Shown: positions 8,973-19,645, counted from the stretch's first letter. The stretch is 64,000 bases of DNA from Vibrio gallaecicus (GCF_024347495.1 NZ_AP025490.1:2790001-2854000), one strand, 5' to 3'. Program-made: numbers and translations. The notes: generated by a model from the sequence alone, not told the origin.

Positions 8973-10154
8973 TTATCTTTCTATTAGGCCAAGCGTATGA
9001 CGCAAAAGTGGACCTTTTAGTGGAGGGACATTATCAATTGCTGCGAGCCCTAGGTTTCGCCCTATTCTTGCCGCCGGCCAGTCATTAGAAAATAAATGGA
9101 CTAAATTCGAAGTTAGATTAATAGTGGATTCTCTATCATACTCACGGCGTTTTCTAAAACGAACCAAGCCAGCATAAGCCCCAACGTCATCAAGTTGCTT
9201 AGATAACTCTTCAGCTAAAGAAGCAACATCGCGAATACCCAAGTTAAAACCCTGACCAGCAATAGGATGGAGGGTTTGCGCGGCATTACCAACAACGGCG
9301 AAACGATGGGAAATATTATACGGTCTATGACGTAAAATTAATGGGTAACAGGCTCGCTGACCCGTTTTCTGTAACTTGCCAAGTCGCCAACCAAATTCGT
9401 TTTGAAGTTGCTCAATGAATTCATGTTCGTTTAGAGACATAACACGTTCAGCTTCACTTGGTGACAAGCACCATACCAAAGAAAGACGGTTGTCACTCAT
9501 CGGCAATAAAGCAACCGGGCCGTTAGCAGTAAAACGCTCAAAAGCTCGCCCTTTATGCTCTTGTTCTGCAATGATATTTGCTATCACGGCAACTTGTTCG
9601 AAATCATGTTCATCAAGCTGGATTTGTAACTGCTGACAGCATGCAGAAATTGCCCCATCAGCAGCAACAAGAAGCTTTGACGTCAGCTTTTTACCACTTT
9701 GTAATTCAATACCTACCGATTGATTATGACGTTCAATCCCCGTCACTGAGTCAGGGCACAATAAAGTGATATTTGAATCAGCTTCTAGTTTCTGTTGGTA
9801 AATTCGACCAACATCAGCCAGCTCAACGACATAACCTAATGCATCGACAGAGTAATTATCACTGCGAATGTCTGTCATTCCTGCGTGATTTTTATCAGAC
9901 ACATGAATATGTTTAATAGGTGTCGTAACCGGCTCGATTGATTGCCATAGATTCAAAGAATCTAATATTTGAACGGTTCCATAAGACAATGCTATTGAAC
10001 GAGAATCAAAACCAGGGTGTGAAAGGTGATCAACCTGGTAAGGTTCTACCACGGCAATAGACAATGCGCCTTTACTTAAGCGAGTAAGAGCAAGTGCTAA
10101 CGTAGCACCTGCCATTGCACCACCAGCAATAACAACATCAAATTGAGCCATCAT
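8973..10154 (-). CDS. ubiH: UbiH, 2-octaprenyl-6-methoxyphenol hydroxylase
   Basis: 393 residues (E. coli 392), a second class A flavin monooxygenase of ubiquinone synthesis (C1 hydroxylation). Seen: GGAMAGATLALAL near residues 11-23, AADGAISACC near 163-172, and VVGNAAQTLHPIAGQGFNLG near 285-305. The GDAA motif reads GNAA here, as in some UbiH proteins. It lies 23 bp after ygfB; in E. coli and many relatives pepP sits between these two. Shine-Dalgarno GAGG lies close to the ATG-ATG start. Confidence 0.9.
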   Translation of the reverse strand: MMAQFDVVIAGGAMAGATLALALTRLSKGALSIAVVEPYQVDHLSHPGFDSRSIALSYGTVQILDSLNLWQSIEPVTTPIKHIHVSDKNHAGMTDIRSDNYSVDALGYVVELADVGRIYQQKLEADSNITLLCPDSVTGIERHNQSVGIELQSGKKLTSKLLVAADGAISACCQQLQIQLDEHDFEQVAVIANIIAEQEHKGRAFERFTANGPVALLPMSDNRLSLVWCLSPSEAERVMSLNEHEFIEQLQNEFGWRLGKLQKTGQRACYPLILRHRPYNISHRFAVVGNAAQTLHPIAGQGFNLGIRDVASLAEELSKQLDDVGAYAGLVRFRKRREYDRESTINLTSNLVHLFSNDWPAARIGRNLGLAAIDNVPPLKGPLLRHTLGLIER

Positions 10155-10177
10155 GACCTCGGAGGATAATGAAGAAA

Positions 10178-10753
10178 TTAGTGAATAGTTGGTGTCGATT
10201 CTTCAGTCGGACGAGCACCAAACTCTGCATGAATAGTCAAAGCACATACTTTTACGTGCTCGATAACATGCTCTAACAACTGAGCTTGCTCTTCTAGATC
10301 ATCTTCTTCATCGATACCTAGTTTTGCCATCTCTTCTAGATCAGCTAATGCTTCTTTTGCTTCTGTGGATGCTTTGTTTAACTTGGCATCTACAAGACCC
10401 AGTCCTGATATAAAATGATTGATCCAATCTGATACACCATCAGCTAAATCAAAAACACTTGCGCTCGCCTCTTCATCTGGCAATAAAAGAGATAGCTCCA
10501 TGCCAGAACCAGTGACTTCACCAGTCGTCACTTTTAATGCCGCTTCCGCTAACGTAAGAACACGATCTGGCCATCCCATTCCTTCATTTGTGTAATCAAA
10601 GATAAGTGGCTGCCAACTTTTATCTTCAAGGCTTAAACCACCACTTAGCATACCGGTCAATAAACCGTGCATTTCTGCTGGGTTTACCGCTAGGCTTGCT
10701 GATTGAAGTTCAGTGGCAACGGTTAGATAATCAGGTAAAGTTTTCTCACTCAT
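10178..10753 (-). CDS. ygfB: YgfB, UPF0149 family protein
   Basis: 191 residues (E. coli 192). The N-terminal part has the motif [13 protein letters not shown] at about 27-40, typical of UPF0149 (YgfB/YecA). The protein is acidic and helical with no membrane segment. In Pseudomonas a YgfB homologue modulates expression of a beta-lactamase regulator; in enterics the role is unclear. First gene of the ygfB-ubiH-ubiI operon, divergent from zapA. Confidence 0.88.
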   Translation of the reverse strand: MSEKTLPDYLTVATELQSASLAVNPAEMHGLLTGMLSGGLSLEDKSWQPLIFDYTNEGMGWPDRVLTLAEAALKVTTGEVTGSGMELSLLLPDEEASASVFDLADGVSDWINHFISGLGLVDAKLNKASTEAKEALADLEEMAKLGIDEEDDLEEQAQLLEHVIEHVKVCALTIHAEFGARPTEESTPTIH

Positions 10754-11141
10754 CAGATAGCTCGCTTATTAGTCTTTGATACGATCTCAATATTCATACC
10801 GATCGTTCTTAATAATGGTAATCGTACCATTTCACCATTATTCACGTAAGCGTCGAAATCGACCAAATAACAAGATAGTGGATAGCAATTGTTCAATTTG
10901 TTGATTTACTGTGTGCTCAAGCTCTCATTTGCAAACACGAGGTCTGAAAAGCTTGAATCTTAATAGCGCTTTACCTATAGTTCTTCTCCCAGAGGGTAAT
11001 ACTTTGCCTTTCAAGTTGAGAGCCAAATCTTTCAATTAGATCGCGAAAGAACCTCAATTATTGCACTTCCTTATGAGTAATATTTTTCAGGAATGGCAAA
11101 GAGCGACAACCTTAGACAGCGCGTTAAAGAGTTCATCCATC
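10754..11141. other. Intergenic region between divergent ygfB and zapA
   Basis: 388 bp with no supportable gene. A longer in-frame extension of zapA from 11061 exists but lacks family similarity. The region must hold the two divergent promoters; I could not assign convincing -35/-10 pairs by eye. Confidence 0.5.
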
Positions 11142-11450
11142 ATGAGTAATCAAGCGGTAGACGTTGAAATTTTAGGAAAACTGACTCGAGTCAATTGCCC
11201 AGCAGGTCAAGAAGAGTCATTAATTGAAGCGGCTGCAGATCTCGATAATCGTTTGAAAGAGATGGCTGAACGTACTAAGGTAACCAATGAGGTAAAACTC
11301 CTCACGATTGCTGCTCTAAATATTTGCTATGAATTACAAACTAAGCAAAATGATAACAGCCAAAAACAAAACGCACTGACCGAGCGAATGGAACTGCTCA
11401 CAACATCTCTTGAAGATGCATTAAGTAAGGTCAAGCTGGGACAGCAATAG
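11142..11450 (+). CDS. zapA: ZapA, cell division protein (Z-ring associated)
   Basis: 102 residues from ATG 11142, beginning MSNQAVDVEILGK like E. coli ZapA (MSAQPVDIQIFGR). It contains RVNCPAGQE and LTIAALNICYEL, and a C-terminal coiled coil (about 65-100). ZapA bundles FtsZ filaments at mid-cell. The frame extends upstream to 11061, but those 27 residues have no counterpart in the family. zapA directly precedes 6S RNA and ygfA, the standard gammaproteobacterial order. Confidence 0.92.
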   Translation: MSNQAVDVEILGKLTRVNCPAGQEESLIEAAADLDNRLKEMAERTKVTNEVKLLTIAALNICYELQTKQNDNSQKQNALTERMELLTTSLEDALSKVKLGQQ

Positions 11451-11459
11451 CGTACACAA

Positions 11460-11643
11460 ATTTACCCTGGAGTGTTTGTCAGAGGATTCACGTCCCCGAG
11501 CCGATAAGCAATCCCTAAGGGTTAGTACTTGAGTGCTATTGAGCATACTCGGCTTGTACCGAGAAGCCTACGGTAATCATTGCTGATCCGCCTTGAACTC
11601 GCTGGTTCAAGGGCCATCTATTCTCAACGGCACTTTGGGGTAT
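11460..11643 (+). ncRNA. ssrS: 6S RNA
   Basis: About 184 bases between zapA and ygfA, the conserved location of ssrS. The ends pair (ACCCTGGAGTG near 11464 with CACTTTGGGGT near 11631-11641). Internal blocks match E. coli 6S: GTCCCCGAGCCGATA, GAGCATACTCGG...CCGAGAAGCCT, and CCTTGAACTCGCTGGTTCAAGGG. The RNA mimics an open promoter and binds sigma-70 RNA polymerase in stationary phase. It is cotranscribed with ygfA in E. coli. Ends are approximate to a few bases. Confidence 0.93.
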
Positions 11644-11650
11644 TACTTCT

Positions 11651-12250
11651 ATGAATTCACTATCTCGTAGCGAATTTCGCAAACAAATTCGCCATACTCG
11701 AAATGCACTTCCAAGTGATGTTCAGCATCAAGCCAGTATTGATTTAATTACTCAAGTTTCCACGCAGCCAGAACTCATCAAATCTCAACATATCGCGCTC
11801 TATATTTCTGCTGACGGGGAGCTTGATACTCAACCTTTGATTGAATGGCTTTGGACTCAAGATAAACAAACCTATTTACCAGTGCTTCACCCTTTCTCCC
11901 CGGGGCATCTACTCTTTCTGCATTACAATTCGACAACACCGCTGACTTACAATAAATACGGCATTATCGAGCCAAAACTCAACCAAACATTAGTCAAACC
12001 CGTTTCTCAGCTTGATCTCATTTTTACTCCATTGGTCGCTTTTGATACTCAAGGGCAAAGGCTTGGTATGGGAGGGGGGTATTACGATCGTACTCTATCC
12101 AAATGGTTCGAAACTGGAAAGGGAGCAAAACCGCTAGGGCTTGCTCATGATTGCCAACAAGTTGAGCGCCTTCCTACCGAAAGTTGGGATATTCCGCTGC
12201 CGAAAATCGTGACACCAAGTAAGACTTGGCAATGGGAAATTCATCGTTAA
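11651..12250 (+). CDS. ygfA: 5-formyltetrahydrofolate cyclo-ligase
   Basis: 199 residues (family 180-200; also called fau). N-terminal R..FRKQIRHTRNAL with basic residues for ATP/folate polyglutamate binding. The signature LGMGGGYYDRTL is at about 139-150, with DxxGxRLGMGGG as the nucleotide loop. Converts 5-formyl-THF to 5,10-methenyl-THF using ATP. The gene is tied to 6S RNA, seven bases downstream of the RNA's end, which implies processing from one transcript. In E. coli the ygfA gene also affects persister formation. Confidence 0.93.
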   Translation: MNSLSRSEFRKQIRHTRNALPSDVQHQASIDLITQVSTQPELIKSQHIALYISADGELDTQPLIEWLWTQDKQTYLPVLHPFSPGHLLFLHYNSTTPLTYNKYGIIEPKLNQTLVKPVSQLDLIFTPLVAFDTQGQRLGMGGGYYDRTLSKWFETGKGAKPLGLAHDCQQVERLPTESWDIPLPKIVTPSKTWQWEIHR

Positions 12251-12255
12251 AGCGC

Positions 12256-12280
12256 TATAATCCGCCCGCAAACGTTAACT
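12256..12280 (+). promoter_or_regulatory. rpiA promoter -10 with overlapping PurR-like half-conserved box
   Basis: A perfect TATAAT (12256-12261) is followed by CGCAAACGTT (12267-12276). The latter matches the left ten bases of the PurR operator consensus (ACGCAAACGTTTTCGT) but the right half is poor. I see no good -35. The box would overlap the transcription start. Repressor identity is inference. Confidence 0.45.
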
Positions 12281-12331
12281 CTAACGCTCGTTCTATTAAT
12301 TCAAACGCACTATCGTATTCAGGAGATTGGC

Positions 12332-12988
12332 ATGACTCAAGATGAAATGAAGAAAGCAGCAGGTTGGGCAGCACTTAAGTATGTTGAAGAAGGCAGCATT
12401 GTAGGTGTAGGTACTGGCTCTACAGTGAATCACTTCATCGACGCTCTTGGCACAATGAAAGAAAAAATCAAAGGTGCAGTTTCAAGCTCAGTTGCTTCAA
12501 CGGAAAGACTAGAAGCTTTAGAAATCAAAGTTTTTGAGTGTAATGACGTATTCAAACTTGATGTATACGTTGATGGTGCTGATGAAATTAACGCAGAACG
12601 TGACATGATTAAAGGCGGCGGCGCTGCATTGACTCGTGAAAAAATTGTCGCTGCTATTTCAGATAAATTTGTTTGTATCGTTGATGGCACTAAAGCGGTA
12701 GACGTACTAGGTAAATTTCCGCTTCCTGTAGAAGTTATTCCAATGGCTCGCTCTTACGTTGCTCGTGAATTAGTTAAACTAGGTGGTGACCCGGTTTACC
12801 GTGAAGGCGTAATTACAGACAATGGCAATGTTATCTTGGATGTTTACGGCATGGCTATTAAAGAACCTAAGAAACTTGAAGATACAATCAATGCCCTAGC
12901 CGGTGTTGTAACCGTTGGTTTATTTGCACATCGCGGTGCAGATGTTGTTATTACTGGTACCCCTGAAGGGGCAAAAATTGAAGAGTAA
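12332..12988 (+). CDS. rpiA: Ribose-5-phosphate isomerase A
   Basis: 218 residues (E. coli 219). Seen: [13 protein letters not shown] phosphate loop at about 25-37, DGADEIN at about 81-87, and [14 protein letters not shown] at about 94-107 with the catalytic Glu. Interconverts ribose-5-P and ribulose-5-P in the pentose phosphate pathway, cytoplasmic. AGGAG lies before the ATG. Own promoter and terminator; upstream of serA as in E. coli (same orientation here, separated by a terminator). Confidence 0.97.
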   Translation: MTQDEMKKAAGWAALKYVEEGSIVGVGTGSTVNHFIDALGTMKEKIKGAVSSSVASTERLEALEIKVFECNDVFKLDVYVDGADEINAERDMIKGGGAALTREKIVAAISDKFVCIVDGTKAVDVLGKFPLPVEVIPMARSYVARELVKLGGDPVYREGVITDNGNVILDVYGMAIKEPKKLEDTINALAGVVTVGLFAHRGADVVITGTPEGAKIEE

Positions 12989-13028
12989 TAACATAAAGTG
13001 AAAGCTACTTTCTGTTACTTCATTACAA

Positions 13029-13055
13029 GCGGTGCCTAAGGGCGCCGTTTTTTTT
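13029..13055 (+). terminator. Rho-independent terminator after rpiA
   Basis: CGGTGCC-TAAG-GGCGCCG stem (one G-U pair) followed by eight Ts. Confidence 0.85.
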
Positions 13056-13164
13056 ACTTTGCATCGTTAAAATTATGGCTTATTCCGTAATTTTCTTACC
13101 CAAAACAATTTTTTTTTGTTACTTTATTGGTCAGAAGACGCACAGGGAAATCGTTTGTCTCCTA

Positions 13165-13201
13165 ACAAAATGGTCAGTTTATTCCCCTTTAGCCATTTTG
13201 T
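13165..13201. repeat. Inverted repeat upstream of serA
   Basis: ACAAAATGG (13165-13173) and CCATTTTGT (13193-13201) form perfect 9-bp arms 19 bases apart, 51 bp before the serA start. No T run follows, so an operator or leader hairpin is more likely than a terminator. Confidence 0.6.
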
Positions 13202-13251
13202 AGCACGTGCGCCGCATTTGCCCACCTTTCCCATTTTAAAGGACGAGAATA

Positions 13252-14481
13252 ATGGCTAAAGTTTCACTGGAAAAAGAAAAAATAAAAATTCTACTTCTTG
13301 AAGGTCTTCACCCATCTTCTGTTGAAGTATTACAAGCAGCGGGCTACTCAAACATTGAGTACCACAAAGGCTCTTTAGCGGAAGACGAATTACTAGAAGC
13401 AGTAAAAGATGCACACTTCATTGGTATTCGCTCTCGAACTAACCTTTCCCAAGAAGTCATTGATGCCGCTGAAAAACTTGTTGCTATCGGTTGTTTCTGT
13501 ATTGGTACTAACCAAGTTAACCTAAACGCGGCCGCTGAGCGCGGTATTCCAGTATTCAACGCACCATTCTCGAACACTCGAAGCGTAGCGGAGCTGGTAC
13601 TTGGTCAAGTGCTGTTGCTTCTACGTGGAATTCCAGAAAAAAATGCCCTGGCTCACCGTGGTATTTGGAAAAAAAGTGCAGACAACTCAAATGAAGCTCG
13701 TGGTAAACGTCTAGGTATTATTGGCTACGGTCACATTGGTACTCAGCTAGGTATTATTGCTGAAAACCTTGGTATGCGCGTCTATTTCTACGACATTGAA
13801 AACAAGCTATCTCTTGGTAACGCGACTCAAGTGCACACAATGACTGAGCTATTGAATAAGTGTGATGTCATCTCTCTTCATGTTCCAGAAACAAATGAAA
13901 CGAAAGACATGATGGGTAAAGAAGAGTTTGACCGCATGAAGCCAGGTTCAATCTTTATTAATGCTGCTCGTGGTACTGTTGTTGATATCCCAGCTTTATG
14001 TAATGCCCTAGAATCAGGTCACCTCTCTGGCGCTGCTATTGATGTATTCCCTACGGAACCAAAAACCAATGCAGACCCATTTGAATCTCCACTCATGAAG
14101 TTTGATAACGTGATCTTAACACCTCACGTTGGTGGCTCTACTCAAGAAGCACAAGAAAACATTGGTGTGGAAGTTGCCGGTAAACTAGCGAAATACTCTG
14201 ATAATGGTTCAACTCTATCAAGTGTTAACTTCCCAGAGGTATCGCTACCACTGCACACTGGTACTTCACGATTACTGCACATCCATGAAAACCGCCCAGG
14301 TATCTTGACTCAAATTAATACCATCTTTGCTGAAGAAGGAATTAACATTGCAGGTCAGTACCTACAAACCTCGGCAAACATGGGTTATGTAGTTATTGAT
14401 GTTGAAGCGGACCGCTCTGAAGAAGCATTACTAAAGCTTAAAGAGATCGCCGGTACTATTCGTGCTCGTCTGCTGCACTAA
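13252..14481 (+). CDS. serA: D-3-phosphoglycerate dehydrogenase
   Basis: 409 residues (E. coli 410). The substrate-binding domain contains GIRSRTNLS and GTNQVNL, the NAD Rossmann motif GIIGYGHIGTQLG is near 155-168, catalytic HVGG is near 292, and a C-terminal ACT domain (HENRPGILTQIN, about 340-409) is of the serine-feedback type. First step of serine synthesis from 3-phosphoglycerate. AAAGGA lies before the ATG. An inverted repeat upstream may be regulatory. Monocistronic between two terminators. Confidence 0.97.
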   Translation: MAKVSLEKEKIKILLLEGLHPSSVEVLQAAGYSNIEYHKGSLAEDELLEAVKDAHFIGIRSRTNLSQEVIDAAEKLVAIGCFCIGTNQVNLNAAAERGIPVFNAPFSNTRSVAELVLGQVLLLLRGIPEKNALAHRGIWKKSADNSNEARGKRLGIIGYGHIGTQLGIIAENLGMRVYFYDIENKLSLGNATQVHTMTELLNKCDVISLHVPETNETKDMMGKEEFDRMKPGSIFINAARGTVVDIPALCNALESGHLSGAAIDVFPTEPKTNADPFESPLMKFDNVILTPHVGGSTQEAQENIGVEVAGKLAKYSDNGSTLSSVNFPEVSLPLHTGTSRLLHIHENRPGILTQINTIFAEEGINIAGQYLQTSANMGYVVIDVEADRSEEALLKLKEIAGTIRARLLH

Positions 14482-14504
14482 TCAGCCCTGATTATATCAA
14501 GCAT

Positions 14505-14534
14505 AAAAAAGGCTCTCATTGTGAGAGCCTTTTT
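14505..14534. terminator. Bidirectional terminator between serA and yggE
   Basis: AAAAAAGGCTCTCA-TTG-TGAGAGCCTTTTT; A run left and T run right allow function in both directions for the convergent genes. Confidence 0.9.
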
Positions 14535-14605
14535 AGTTGTATTTAGCCAAGGTTATAGATTTTCAGCTTTTGGTCTATCGTAGTTAAAAGATCATTATGA
14601 TCTCA

Positions 14606-15319
14606 TTAGTCTTCTAACTGATAAACCACATCTACTCGATCACGAATAGTGATGGTCGAATCTTGGTAAGTGCTAGACTCAGTTCTTGCATCCATGGCCA
14701 TTGAGCGCATGAGGACAGGCTGAACAGATTGGGCGTTATAATCAATTTTCCATACATCACCCAACTCTTTTTCAAAACCTGAAGCTAAAGACTTCGCTTT
14801 GTAAGAAGCATCTTTAATAGCTTCTAAACGCGCTTTCTCTTGATACCTAGCTTGGTCTCGAACTTGTAATTGAATATTATCAATTTGGTTGATGCCTTCA
14901 CCCAATGCAATATCTAAATACTTATTTAGGTTAGTTAAATCAGTTACCTGAACGGTTACATTTCGAGATGCTCGGTATCCAACCAGTTCAGGCTTACCTG
15001 TTTTAGGGTAGTGATATTGAGGCGCCAGATAAATATTAGAGCTATTAATACTCGCGTCTTCTACACCAGCACTTTGTAACTTAGTAAGAAAAGAGCTAAC
15101 CACTTTATCAACTGTCGCTTTAGCTTGTTCTGCCGTCATGGTTGATTCCACCACTTTCACAGAAAATGTTGCCATATCAGGCTTTGCTACCACTTCACCA
15201 TAACCGGTAGTTGAAATATGCGGAAAGTTCGGAGAATCAGCAAAAGAAGAGAAGCTCACTGCACTCAGAGCCGCGGTTAATGCACACGCTTTAACAATCA
15301 CACTTGGAACAAACTTCAT
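14606..15319 (-). CDS. yggE: YggE-like oxidative stress defence protein (SIMPL domain)
   Basis: 237 residues (E. coli YggE 246). Signal peptide ending near SSFADS (about residue 28), then a single SIMPL (DUF541) domain: TGYGEVVAKPDMATFSV near 38-55, VGYRASRNVTVQV near 115-127, and an Ala/Lys-rich helix EKARLEAIKDASYKAK. The family is periplasmic and beta-rich; yggE reduces oxidative stress in E. coli by an unknown mechanism. It lies downstream of argP, as in enterics. Confidence 0.85.
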   Translation of the reverse strand: MKFVPSVIVKACALTAALSAVSFSSFADSPNFPHISTTGYGEVVAKPDMATFSVKVVESTMTAEQAKATVDKVVSSFLTKLQSAGVEDASINSSNIYLAPQYHYPKTGKPELVGYRASRNVTVQVTDLTNLNKYLDIALGEGINQIDNIQLQVRDQARYQEKARLEAIKDASYKAKSLASGFEKELGDVWKIDYNAQSVQPVLMRSMAMDARTESSTYQDSTITIRDRVDVVYQLED

Positions 15320-15429
15320 TTAAACAACCTTTATTGGTTAATAATACCCTTACATAATAGGCGATTTTTATCTGCAACCAATCCTATAAGTGAAGTTCTT
15401 ACATAACTTTGACTATGTAAATAATGTCA

Positions 15430-16326
15430 CTATTGGGGAAGGTTGTTTCGCGCATATTGTAATATTTCCTCTGATACTTCTTTTAATATTCCACTCTCAA
15501 GTTGCCAGTGGTGCCAATAAATAGGATATGACAAAAGAAAACCAGGAGTAATATCGATAAGTAAGCCCGAATTTAGCTCTTCGATAATCTGTAACCTAGG
15601 AATTAAACAATATGCGACACCTGACAAAGCTAACCGAACAAAAGCTTCGGAGCTTCCCACTGTATGGTTAATGATACTGTCGCGAGGCATATCGAAATGA
15701 TCATGCAGAAACTTTTTATGGAGATCATCGTATTGATCATAAGAGACGGCAGGTGCATCTTTTAAACTAACATCGTTCACGCCTTCAGAAAAATATCGCT
15801 TATAAAAGTCGGGGCTAGAAACGCAGACGTACTCCATAAGACCGAGATAATCAGCCCCGCAACCCGGTATGGATTGGGGTTCTAAACTGATAGCTCCTGC
15901 AACTTCACCACTTTTCAGTTTTTCAATCGTCCGAGATTCACCATGGATCGCAAGGTTAAGCTCTACAGATCGCGCCTTCATAACATTAGATAAAGCCGGT
16001 AATAGCCAAGTAGCTAAACTATCCGCATTGGTAGCAAAGGAAAGAGAAAGAGGACGCACTGTCTCTTCATTCATTATTTCAGGTAATACATCATTCTCGA
16101 GCAGTCGAACTCTTTGATAAAAAGCCAATAACTTCTGACCAACCTGAGTCGGCTTGGGTGGTGTTTCTCGAATTAATACTGGCTGAGCGAGCCATTTTTC
16201 AAGTTGTTTGATCCTTTGAGACACTGCTGACTGAGAGATATAAAGATGTTCAGCCGCGCGATCAAAGCTCCTTTTATTGACTACCGCATCTAGTGCTTCA
16301 ATCCATTTATAATCTAAACCACGCAT
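15430..16326 (-). CDS. argP: ArgP (IciA), LysR-type transcriptional regulator
   Basis: 298 residues (E. coli 297) from ATG 16326, which follows a strong purine-rich GGAGAGGGGG. The N-terminal winged helix-turn-helix contains [23 protein letters not shown] (about 19-41, here split by the motif AVSQRI), then a LysR effector-binding domain. ArgP activates the arginine/lysine exporter gene argO and responds to Arg and Lys. The longer frame from 16368 adds 14 residues not in the family. It is divergent from argO, the classic LysR-target arrangement. Confidence 0.92.
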   Translation of the reverse strand: MRGLDYKWIEALDAVVNKRSFDRAAEHLYISQSAVSQRIKQLEKWLAQPVLIRETPPKPTQVGQKLLAFYQRVRLLENDVLPEIMNEETVRPLSLSFATNADSLATWLLPALSNVMKARSVELNLAIHGESRTIEKLKSGEVAGAISLEPQSIPGCGADYLGLMEYVCVSSPDFYKRYFSEGVNDVSLKDAPAVSYDQYDDLHKKFLHDHFDMPRDSIINHTVGSSEAFVRLALSGVAYCLIPRLQIIEELNSGLLIDITPGFLLSYPIYWHHWQLESGILKEVSEEILQYARNNLPQ

Positions 16327-16466
16327 CAAATTACCCCCTCTCCCTTTATCTAAAATACACATTAGCAATTCTAATTAAACATTAAAATCATTAATTATAC
16401 TTATCAATTAATTAACGTTACTTTGCTTTCATTACGAAATACAACGATGGAATAAGTGAGATTGAT

Positions 16467-17111
16467 ATGAATTTTTGGATTCTTCTACAAGGGTTTGGTT
16501 TAGGGGCAAGTATGATCATTCCAATAGGTGCTCAGAACGCCTACGTCCTTAATCAAGGCATTAAGCAAAATCACCATTTAACGACTGCAACCATATGTAG
16601 CCTATTAGATACCCTATTCATTTCACTAGGTATTTTTGGTGGAGGGGCAATTCTTTCACAAAATGAATTTCTTCTCACGTCAGTCACTCTTGGAGGAATC
16701 GCTTTCTTAACCATATACGGGGTGCTTTCTCTAAAAAGCGCATTCAGATCGAAAGAAAGTGAAGAATCCAAAGGGCAAATTACTGCGCGAGGAAAACGAA
16801 CTGTCATTTTAGGAGCATTAGCAGTAACGGTCCTCAACCCTCACTTGTATTTAGACACAGTAGTGATTTTAGGATCTATTGGTGGACAATTTGAAGGGAA
16901 TGACCGTATAGCTTTTGCTATTGGAACGATCTTGGCTTCATTTACTTGGTTTTATTCTCTATCTATTGGCGCTGCTAAGCTAGGACCAGTCCTATCACGC
17001 CCTAATGTGAAGAAAGGAATTGATATTGCTGTCGCCGTTATGATGTTCTCTATTGCCTTGGTGCTAGCGAATGGTTTAATTGAACAATATGTAATTTTCA
17101 CTTTCGAATAA
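16467..17111 (+). CDS. argO: ArgO, arginine exporter (LysE family)
   Basis: 214 residues (E. coli 211). Hydrophobic with about five to six helices. N-terminal G.G.SMIIPIGAQNAYVLNQG signature of LysE/ArgO at about 11-31, and the mid-protein motif TVLNPHLYLDTVV near 120-132. Exports arginine (and canavanine) across the inner membrane. The 140-bp gap to argP should hold the ArgP binding site; the -10/-35 were not assigned. Confidence 0.92.
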   Translation: MNFWILLQGFGLGASMIIPIGAQNAYVLNQGIKQNHHLTTATICSLLDTLFISLGIFGGGAILSQNEFLLTSVTLGGIAFLTIYGVLSLKSAFRSKESEESKGQITARGKRTVILGALAVTVLNPHLYLDTVVILGSIGGQFEGNDRIAFAIGTILASFTWFYSLSIGAAKLGPVLSRPNVKKGIDIAVAVMMFSIALVLANGLIEQYVIFTFE

Positions 17112-17136
17112 GTGAGTAAACTGTACGAAAATGAAG

Positions 17137-17172
17137 AAGGCGGATAACCTAAGTTATCCGCCTTTAATTTTT
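17137..17172. terminator. Terminator between argO and mscS
   Basis: AAGGCGGATAAC-CTAA-GTTATCCGCCTT stem then TTAATTTTT. The arms are long (12 bp); the minus direction has a short U tract. Confidence 0.85.
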
Positions 17173-17206
17173 CAAAGCTAATGTATGTCCAAGTTTATTT
17201 AGATAA

Positions 17207-18073
17207 TTAAGCTTCTACTTTATTCATGTGCACATCCATTTGTGGGAATGGGATTTCAATACCTTCTTTATCCAAGCCTTCTTTGATTGCTTGCATCAGG
17301 TCGAAATACACATTCCAGTACTCAGCAGTTTCAACCCATGGGCGAACCACGAAGTTTACTGAAGAATCAGCGAGTGTATGAACACCGACTTGAACACCAG
17401 GAGTTTTAAGTACACGCTCATCAGATTCACAAATTTGAGTCAGAAGCGCTTTAGTCTTTTGTAAATCAGCGTTGTAAGAAACACCAATCATTAAATCAAT
17501 ACGACGAGTAGCATGACGAGAGTAGTTCGTAATTGGGCTACCAATAACGCTACCGTTTGGCACTACAACCATTTTGTTGTCAGGCGTTGTTAGAACCGTT
17601 TGGAAGATTTGAATTGAATCAACTGAACCTGCAACACCACCGATTTCCACATAGTCACCAGACTTGAATGGACGGAACGCAACAATAAGTACACCAGCTG
17701 CAAAGTTAGATAGTGAACCTTGCAGAGCAAGACCAACAGCTAAACCAGCTGCACCAATAACAGCAACCACTGAAGCGGTTTGAACGCCAAGACGACCAAG
17801 AGCTGCAATTAAAACAATAACAAATAGTAAATAGCGAACTAGACCGTGAATAAACTCAACGACAGCTCGGTCCATTTTCTTCTTCTGAAGAACCTTAGAC
17901 ACGCTATTCGCTACTGCTTTAACAATTAAGTTACCAATAAATAGAATAACGAGCGCTGAGATGATGTTTACACCGTATTGAATAAACAGATCTGAATTAT
18001 TTGTTAACCACTGTTCTGCATGAGACAAACCATCCACAATTGGTGTCTCAATTGCTGTAGAACTATCAGCCAT
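17207..18073 (-). CDS. mscS: MscS, small-conductance mechanosensitive channel
   Basis: 288 residues (E. coli 286). Three membrane helices: about 28-50, 62-85, and the pore-lining helix AVIGAAGLAVGLALQGSL near 95-113. The beta domain then starts FRPFKSGDYVEIGG and contains VVVPNGSVIGSPITNYS. Opens under membrane tension to release solutes on hypo-osmotic shock. Start 18073 (MADSS) is preferred: GAGGA is eight bases upstream, whereas the in-frame ATG at 18082 overlaps that Shine-Dalgarno. Confidence 0.95.
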   Translation of the reverse strand: MADSSTAIETPIVDGLSHAEQWLTNNSDLFIQYGVNIISALVILFIGNLIVKAVANSVSKVLQKKKMDRAVVEFIHGLVRYLLFVIVLIAALGRLGVQTASVVAVIGAAGLAVGLALQGSLSNFAAGVLIVAFRPFKSGDYVEIGGVAGSVDSIQIFQTVLTTPDNKMVVVPNGSVIGSPITNYSRHATRRIDLMIGVSYNADLQKTKALLTQICESDERVLKTPGVQVGVHTLADSSVNFVVRPWVETAEYWNVYFDLMQAIKEGLDKEGIEIPFPQMDVHMNKVEA

Positions 18074-18387
18074 AATGTGCATCCTCTATAATATGCTATG
18101 AGCTAAACTGCCTTAAGCTAGAATTCTTTTTAACTAATTTGCTAGAGTATTTTCTAACAAATCATCACGTTAAAAAAATCTAAACCAAGTCCTTTTTATA
18201 AACTGAACCACGTTCAATTTTTCGGCACGATATCCTATCTTTGTCAGATTTCAAAGTCATATTTATGTAAGTTATTGGATAACAATCACTTACATAGAAA
18301 GCCTCATATCGATGAATAAAAGACTACGCAATTTATTCACTTGAGGCTAGGGTTTTCACATAAATAGCACAACTTTTTATCACGCAT
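18074..18387. other. Gene-free gap between mscS and the fbaA terminator
   Basis: About 310 bp, AT-rich, holding the mscS promoter on the minus strand. No reading frame or RNA gene could be supported. Confidence 0.5.
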
Positions 18388-18417
18388 AAAAAAACCCGCT
18401 CAATGAGCGGGTTTTCA
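18388..18417 (-). terminator. Rho-independent terminator after fbaA
   Basis: In minus-strand sense: AACCCGCTCA-T-TGAGCGGGTT followed by seven Us. Confidence 0.9.
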
Positions 18418-18446
18418 AAGCTTAGAAGTGTACTAATTTAAACGAA

Positions 18447-19523
<1,077 letters not shown>

Positions 19524-19577
19524 GGAAATAGTCCTATTATTCTATTCGTTTTAAGATAAAAAACTTAAGTTTAAAAA

Positions 19578-19645
19578 TTTGCAATCGTTTGCTCACAACT
19601 TATGCCATTCTAGCAAAAAACTGTGATGTGCAGCAAACGTTAAAA
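19578..19645. promoter_or_regulatory. Two PurR/LacI-like boxes between pgk and fbaA
   Basis: TTGCAATCGTTTGCTC (about 19578-19593) has a near-palindromic GCAATCGTTTGC core. A second GCAAACGTT lies at 19633-19641. Both resemble the PurR operator consensus around a central CG. They lie upstream of fbaA, where its own promoter would be. Binding is inference. Confidence 0.4.
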
